From: Oscillibacter sp. | GTDB taxonomy: Bacteria > Bacillota > Clostridia > Oscillospirales > Oscillospiraceae | NCBI GenBank assembly: GCA_020025415.1 | Contig: JAHHSB010000059.1 | Span: forward strand, 1 to 7,715 | DNA: 7,715 bases | Direction: 5' to 3' | Shown here: positions 5,613 to 7,715 of the stretch, one piece after another | How positions within the stretch are numbered: position 1 is the first letter of the stretch | How the letters are laid out: each line of letters starts with the position of its first letter | Position numbers and translations under genes: made by a program | Notes under the pieces: model-generated | The model's database searches: none | What the model saw: only the letters and a program-made list of their open reading frames with translations | Told to the model about the DNA's origin: nothing

Positions 5613-7684
5613 AGCCGAAAACACGCTTCCCGGCTCTGGACCGGTTTCGCCTGCTGGCCGCCGTACTGGTGATCTGCAACCACACCTCTCCCCTGGCCAG
5701 CTATACGGCCTTGGGCGATTTCTGGCTGACCCGGGTACTGGCCCGGCTGGCAGTCCCCTTTTTCTTCATGGTCAGCGGGTACTTTCTGGCCCAGGGCAAA
5801 TGGCGCTCGTTGGGGGCCTTTCTCAAAAAGCTGCTGCTCCTCTATGGCTGCGCCATTTTGCTCTACCTACCGCTAAACTGGTACAGCGGCAGCTACACGC
5901 CCGGGCAATGGCTCCGGAACCTGCTGGCAGAGGGGACCTTCTACCACCTGTGGTACTTTCCGGCAACCATACTGGGCGCCGTGGTGGCCCGGCAGCTGAG
6001 TCGTTTGGGGCTGCCCGCCGCCCTGGGCATTGCGGCGGTGCTCTATCTGGTGGGGCTGGGCGGCGACAGCTATTATGGCCTGGCCGTGCAGGTCCCGGCG
6101 CTGAAAGCCCTCTATGACGGGATCTTCACCCTCTGCGGACACAGCCGCAACGGCCTGTTCTTTGCCCCGCTGTTCCTGCTGCTGGGGGCCGCCGGGGTCA
6201 CTCTCCGGCGGTGGACGGCAGCCGCGGGCTTTTCCCTCTCCCTAGTTCTTCTGTCAGCGGAGGGGCTCTGGCTCCACAGCCTGGGAGTGCAGCGCCACGA
6301 CAGTATGTATCTCGCGCTGCCGGTGGTGATGCTCTTCCTCTTCTCTCTGTTGCAAAGCTGCAACTCCGGGCGGGACAAGCGGGCCGGTGACCTGGCGCAG
6401 CTGGTGTATCTGCTCCACCCCTGGTGCATTGTTCTGGTGCGGGGCGGGGCAAAGGCACTGGGGCTGGAAGGACTGTTCATTGAAAATAGCCTGGGCCATT
6501 TTGCTGCCGTGGCCATCTTCAGCTTCTGCGCCGCCGGTCTGCTGCTCCGCCTGCGCCCCCGAAAGCTGCGGCCAAAGAGCCGGGCCTGGCGGGAGATTGA
6601 CCTGGACGCCCTCGTCCACAATGCCCGGGTGCTGCAATCCGCTCTGGCTCCCGGCTGCCGTCTGATGACAGTGGTCAAGGCCGACGCTTACGGCCACGGG
6701 GCAGTGACGGTGGCCAAAGCCCTGCGCCGGGCGAAGGTGGATGCCTTTGCCGTGTCCTGCCTGGCGGAGGGAGTGGCCCTGCGCCGCCGGGGCGTGCGGG
6801 GAACCATCCTGATCCTGGGCTACACGCCGCCGGAGGATGCCCCTGTGCTGGCCCGCTGGCATCTGACTCAAACGGTAGTGGATGAAGCCCACGGCCAGGC
6901 TCTTTCCGCCCAGGGTGTGCCTGTTTCGGTTCACCTGGCCTTGGACACGGGGATGCACCGGCTGGGCTTGTCCACCGTGGACTATGCCACCATTGCTCGG
7001 ATGTATCGCCTGCCCAACCTGAAGATCCGAGGGGTTTTCTCCCACCTGTGCGTTTCAGACAGTCAAGCCCCGGAGGATGTGGCTTTCACCTATGCCCAGC
7101 TCACTCGATTTTATGGCACGCTGGACTGGCTGCGAAATCAAGGCTTGGACCCAGGCGCCGTCCATATTCAGTCCAGCTACGGCATCTGGAACCTGCCCCA
7201 GCAGAGCTGCACCTACGCCCGGGCGGGCATCGCCCTCTACGGAGTCCACAGCGGCACCGCCCCCACCCGGCGCAGTCTGGACCTGCGGCCGGTGCTCTCT
7301 CTGCGGGCGCGGGTGGCATCGGTACGCACCGTCCCCACGGGACAGGGCGTTGGCTACGGCCTGGATTTTCACGCCCGCCGGGACACCCGCCTGGCAGTGG
7401 TAAGCATCGGCTACGCCGACGGACTGCCCCGCTGCCTGGCCCAGCAGGGCGGGCAGGTCCTCATCCGGGGGCAGCTGTGTCCTATGGTGGGGCGGATGTG
7501 CATGGATCAGCTGCTGGTGGATGTAACGGACCTGCCCCAGGCCGTCCCGGGAGATATGGTCACCCTCATAGGCCGGGATGGTGATGGAGAACTTCGGGCG
7601 GAGGAACTGGCCTGGCAGTGCGGCACCATCACCAACGAGCTGCTTTCCCGCATGGGAGCCCGCCTGCCGCTGGTATCCGTCTGA
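5609..7684 (+). CDS. vanT: VanT, membrane-bound serine racemase
   Basis: Two-domain enzyme of 691 aa, close to the usual VanT length (about 700), that supplies D-Ser to VanG. The N-terminal part (1-about 315) is an acyltransferase-3-like membrane domain with about ten hydrophobic helices. It opens with ALDRFRLLAAVLVICNHTSPLAS (9-31, His25), the VanT hallmark, and is thought to help L-Ser uptake. The cytoplasmic part (about 326-691) is a fold-III alanine/serine racemase. PLP lysine Lys357 is in VVKADAYGHG, catalytic Tyr602 is in SIGYADGLPR, and GRMCMDQ (628-634) is present. Asn676 in GTITNELL replaces the Tyr of alanine racemases (TIPYE), the substitution linked to serine use. The start is GTG 5609 within the preceding stop (GTGA), with GGGGGA 6 nt upstream. 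The frame is open further left, but that part lies inside the vanXY remnant in another frame. Expression probably depends on coupling to the upstream genes. Confidence 0.93.
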   Translation: MKPKTRFPALDRFRLLAAVLVICNHTSPLASYTALGDFWLTRVLARLAVPFFFMVSGYFLAQGKWRSLGAFLKKLLLLYGCAILLYLPLNWYSGSYTPGQWLRNLLAEGTFYHLWYFPATILGAVVARQLSRLGLPAALGIAAVLYLVGLGGDSYYGLAVQVPALKALYDGIFTLCGHSRNGLFFAPLFLLLGAAGVTLRRWTAAAGFSLSLVLLSAEGLWLHSLGVQRHDSMYLALPVVMLFLFSLLQSCNSGRDKRAGDLAQLVYLLHPWCIVLVRGGAKALGLEGLFIENSLGHFAAVAIFSFCAAGLLLRLRPRKLRPKSRAWREIDLDALVHNARVLQSALAPGCRLMTVVKADAYGHGAVTVAKALRRAKVDAFAVSCLAEGVALRRRGVRGTILILGYTPPEDAPVLARWHLTQTVVDEAHGQALSAQGVPVSVHLALDTGMHRLGLSTVDYATIARMYRLPNLKIRGVFSHLCVSDSQAPEDVAFTYAQLTRFYGTLDWLRNQGLDPGAVHIQSSYGIWNLPQQSCTYARAGIALYGVHSGTAPTRRSLDLRPVLSLRARVASVRTVPTGQGVGYGLDFHARRDTRLAVVSIGYADGLPRCLAQQGGQVLIRGQLCPMVGRMCMDQLLVDVTDLPQAVPGDMVTLIGRDGDGELRAEELAWQCGTITNELLSRMGARLPLVSV

Positions 7685-7715
7685 CGCTGCCCGCTCTCCC
7701 CCTGAAGCTCCGTAA
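7685..7715. other. Non-coding end of the window after vanT
   Basis: Only 31 nt follow the vanT stop. No terminator, gene start or repeat can be supported in this length. Confidence 0.3.

Noticed and set aside
6254..7045. 263-aa minus-strand open frame opposite vanT
   Set aside because: Shadow of vanT. It is rich in Gln/His/Gly/Pro without recognisable motifs, while the plus strand encodes clear racemase motifs.
1..7715. A wholly new defence or mobile system, CRISPR array, tRNA or rRNA
   Set aside because: No spaced repeats of CRISPR type, no transposase or integrase motifs, and no tRNA-like cloverleaf was noticed; every sizeable coding region falls into a recognisable family.

Overview
The window (about 60% GC by eye, on both sides of the divergent intergenic region) looks like chromosomal or integrative-element DNA from a high-GC anaerobic Firmicute, probably an Oscillospiraceae/Ruminococcaceae-type gut clostridium. 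The reasons are the strong GGAGG ribosome sites, the clostridial style of the VanRS/VanG/VanT proteins, and an r1t-type holin beside a CHAP endolysin. The host assignment is an inference.

Left part, minus strand (about 1-1810). Read right to left, a polytopic membrane protein of the 'putative ABC-transporter type IV' (CmpB, PF06541-like) family is followed by a 71-aa r1t-like holin that overlaps a CHAP-domain endolysin with a short SLH-like tail. The holin-lysin pair is a phage lysis cassette with no other phage gene visible here. About 480 bp without a gene, containing several inverted repeats, separates this block from the next, which is transcribed in the opposite direction.

Right part, plus strand (about 2220-7684). 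This is a compact VanG-type D-Ala-D-Ser operon: vanR (response regulator), vanS (sensor kinase, TTG start, 8-nt overlap), a 127-nt control region, vanG (D-Ala:D-Ser ligase), an internally deleted vanXY, and vanT (membrane-bound serine racemase, GTG start). VanT would make D-Ser and VanG would join D-Ala to D-Ser. VanXY should destroy D-Ala-D-Ala and D-Ala-ended precursors, but here it has lost its catalytic core. The gene keeps only an N-terminal stub, the post-catalytic 'FRYVGIPHA' strand and a C-terminal domain, although its ribosome site and 4-nt overlaps with both neighbours are intact. The pathway is therefore predicted to make D-Ala-D-Ser without the locus-encoded clearance of D-Ala-D-Ala.

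The vanS-vanG gap holds the most interesting regulatory structure: four head-to-tail 11-bp units (three good, one degenerate) that fit a VanR~P operator, directly followed by a perfect 16-bp-arm hairpin that looks like a terminator or insulator. A plausible -10 lies at the edge of the hairpin. I see no unknown multi-gene system. The notable points are the deleted vanXY, the phased operator/terminator module, and the isolated lysis cassette beside a resistance-type operon.
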